Assembly (NCBI GenBank): GCA_009746045.1
Contig: RPFO01000103.1
Span: forward strand, 664,570 to 728,569
DNA: 64,000 nt
Origin: Mesostigma viride
Lineage: Eukaryota; Streptophyta; Mesostigmatophyceae; Mesostigmatales; Mesostigmataceae
Direction: 5' to 3'
Shown here piece after piece: positions 62,509 through 64,000 of the stretch (positions within the stretch are counted from its first letter, which is position 1; each line of letters opens with the position of its first letter). The translations under genes and the position numbers were made by a program. Below the pieces are notes generated by a model. The model worked only from the letters and a program-made list of their open reading frames with translations, did not search any database and was not told the DNA's origin.

Positions 62509-63621
62509 TCAAACCTGAGTGTGGGATCCCTCCCCTTCCCCAGGGGACCGCGCGTCCGCGCGCTGGTCGTCGTCATCCGGGGGGCCTTGCTGGAACTTGT
62601 GGGCCCACGCAGGAACACGTGTGCGCGTCTTGAGTCGCGGGCAGTCCTTCTTGAGGTGTCCGATCTCGTTGCACCTGAAGCAGCGGGCCTTGGACACGTC
62701 GATGGTGTGTAGCTGCGTGGTTGGCACCTCATCGTCCTCGGATTCCTCCTCCCGGACGGATTCAACTTCCCGCGGGCTGGCTGAGCGCCGGCACGTGATG
62801 ATGTCGGCCACTTGGAGAAGGTACTGCTGGACGGCATGGATGTCCAGGCGTTCCCAGGGGACCTCCGCGTAGTGTTTCGTAACCTCGTCCAGGAGGTCAG
62901 GGTGAATAGCCTCAAGAAACCGAATCTTGTACTCGGTCCACGTCAGGTCGCCGGTCAGCCGCGCCGCAAAGGAGTCAAAGGTGGTGAGGAACTCCGCCAA
63001 GTCAGTGTTGCCCTGACGTAGGCGGCCGAACTCAAACCGCTCTGTCAGTCGATAGCCGGGAGGGATGAGCTTGCGCCGGATGCGCTCCAGCAGTTCCTCA
63101 ACCGTCTGCGGGTATGACTGAGCCGCCACACTCTCGACGTTAAGCATCCCGACTACTGATGGGTCCATACACTTCACCACCACGTACGGGATCAGCACCT
63201 TGGTAGCCAGCTGCCACTCGTTGTGTTCACACCATACTGTGTACAGCTGCTGCCACATACGAGCCCACTCGTCGATCTCGCGGGGACTCATGCCCGCGTG
63301 GAGCTTGGGCACCGCCTTGAAATCTGGCAGGGGCGGGGCCTTGACCGGCTCTCCCAGGGGCCCGCCCGTCTCGCAGTACGCGGGACTGGAAAAGGTGGGG
63401 GGCTGTTGGCGCCTCGCCCACGCTTCATAATGGGACCCATGGGAGGGGGCATACTGGGCAGACTCGCGCCGAGATACGAGAGCGTCCGCCGCGCGCCAAG
63501 CTGCATAGTCGCCAGTCCCACGTCGGGGTGCGTAGGCGTCAGATTGCCGCCGAAAGGCGAAGCGGTCCGACTCACGCCGCACGCGGACCGACGTGGGCTG
63601 CTCGTAGCCAGGGTCGTCCAA
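62509..63621 (-). CDS. gag: Gag polyprotein of the second LTR element
   Basis: 370 residues from ATG 63621. An Arg/Tyr-rich N-terminus is followed by a retrotransposon Gag helical domain (MSPREIDEWARMWQQLYTVW, near residues 110-130; FGRLRQGNTDLAEFLTTFDS, near 200). A zinc knuckle CFRCNEIGHLKKDC (CX2CX4HX4C) lies near residues 315-330. The C-terminus is acidic. Gag with EFLTTFDSFAARL and one knuckle is closer to Ty3-type Gag than to the Copia-like gag at the other end of the window. It is intact; no pol follows. Confidence 0.85.
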   Translation of the reverse strand: MDDPGYEQPTSVRVRRESDRFAFRRQSDAYAPRRGTGDYAAWRAADALVSRRESAQYAPSHGSHYEAWARRQQPPTFSSPAYCETGGPLGEPVKAPPLPDFKAVPKLHAGMSPREIDEWARMWQQLYTVWCEHNEWQLATKVLIPYVVVKCMDPSVVGMLNVESVAAQSYPQTVEELLERIRRKLIPPGYRLTERFEFGRLRQGNTDLAEFLTTFDSFAARLTGDLTWTEYKIRFLEAIHPDLLDEVTKHYAEVPWERLDIHAVQQYLLQVADIITCRRSASPREVESVREEESEDDEVPTTQLHTIDVSKARCFRCNEIGHLKKDCPRLKTRTRVPAWAHKFQQGPPDDDDQRADARSPGEGEGSHTQV

Positions 63622-63670
63622 GGGCAGCCGACTGAAGTTGACATTCGTAGGCGCGCTCCTGGCGGGTGTG

Positions 63671-63932
63671 TATTCTGATCAGACACTCCGCAAAGGTGAA
63701 AACCTTTGCGTTCAGTGCCGGGCCGCGGAAAACGCGGAAAACGCGATCTGCAAATGAATCCGACCGGAATCGAACTGGGGACCTCTCGCACCAATTTTGC
63801 TGACTATAGGACGGACGTCTCCGGTTACCATGGCATCGCCAACTTACACCTACAGTCATCCGCAAAAGTTCTCCTGTCCGGGGAGTGATGCAAGCCTTTC
63901 GGATTTGGTACTAGATAAATCACTCGAGATCT
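63671..63932 (-). repeat. tRNA-Pro-like short interspersed repeat, copy 2
   Basis: Near-identical to 35411-35671 (one clear A/G difference near 63720). It sits just upstream of the minus-strand gag start, in the leader of the LTR element. Confidence 0.75.
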
Positions 63933-64000
63933 GTGTGTAGGAGTACTACACACGTGTCTGCACGCGAGACTTGTTCAGTCTCGCACCGTGAGACGGGCTG
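63933..64000. repeat. Two small hairpins at the window edge
   Basis: GTGTGTAG-GAGTA-CTACACAC and GCGAGACT-TGTTC-AGTCTCGC. The context is cut by the window end. Confidence 0.6.

Noticed and set aside
63671..63932. Hammerhead ribozyme in the tRNA-Pro-like repeat
   Set aside because: CTGATCAG lacks the CTGATGA core, and no matching GAAA-stem III arrangement is present, only a GAAA-loop hairpin.

Overview
The window is eukaryotic nuclear DNA, most likely from a green alga (chlorophyte/prasinophyte type). It has GT-AG introns of 0.2 to 2.9 kb, a long receptor-type nucleotidyl cyclase gene, Copia-like and gag-only LTR retrotransposons, hAT DNA transposons, L1-like LINEs and very abundant tandem repeats. 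The species cannot be fixed from the sequence. No operon, CRISPR array or rRNA is visible.

Layout. 1-8.7 kb: a Copia-like retrotransposon whose gag is split by a young gag-only LTR element with 576-bp LTRs and a CATGG target duplication. 8.7-12.65 kb: a 0.69-kb AAC array, a hAT-like MITE nested in a foldback sequence, and 7-bp minisatellites. 12.67-16.8 kb: a hAT transposon with a frame-broken transposase. 17.4-34.4 kb: the only clear host gene, a 12-exon receptor with signal peptide, periplasmic-binding-protein-like ectodomain, EGF-like module, one membrane segment and two cyclase homology domains. Nearly all its introns hold private tandem repeats, and several contain tandem copies of the neighbouring splice junction. 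34.4-42.4 kb: short repeat families, a tRNA-Pro-like repeat, a 1.5-kb hAT-like element with a perfect 8-bp target duplication, a LINE ORF1 copy and pentanucleotide arrays. 42.1-56.8 kb: a degenerate L1-like LINE (minus strand) interrupted by an 11.1-kb foldback element (43533-54630), whose inverted arms are satellite arrays around a 3.3-kb core. 56.8-60.2 kb: a second LINE ORF1 copy, itself split by a 544-bp composite of two near-perfect palindromes. 60.2-64 kb: a minus-strand LTR element with a 3' LTR and gag but no recognisable pol, carrying a second copy of the tRNA-Pro-like repeat.

The window is therefore one receptor cyclase gene embedded in nested transposons. Each nesting event can be ordered from target duplications and interrupted reading frames. 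The strongest candidates for something undescribed are the repeated splice-junction arrays in the cyclase gene, the satellite-armed foldback element, and the Copia-like pol with integrase ahead of protease.
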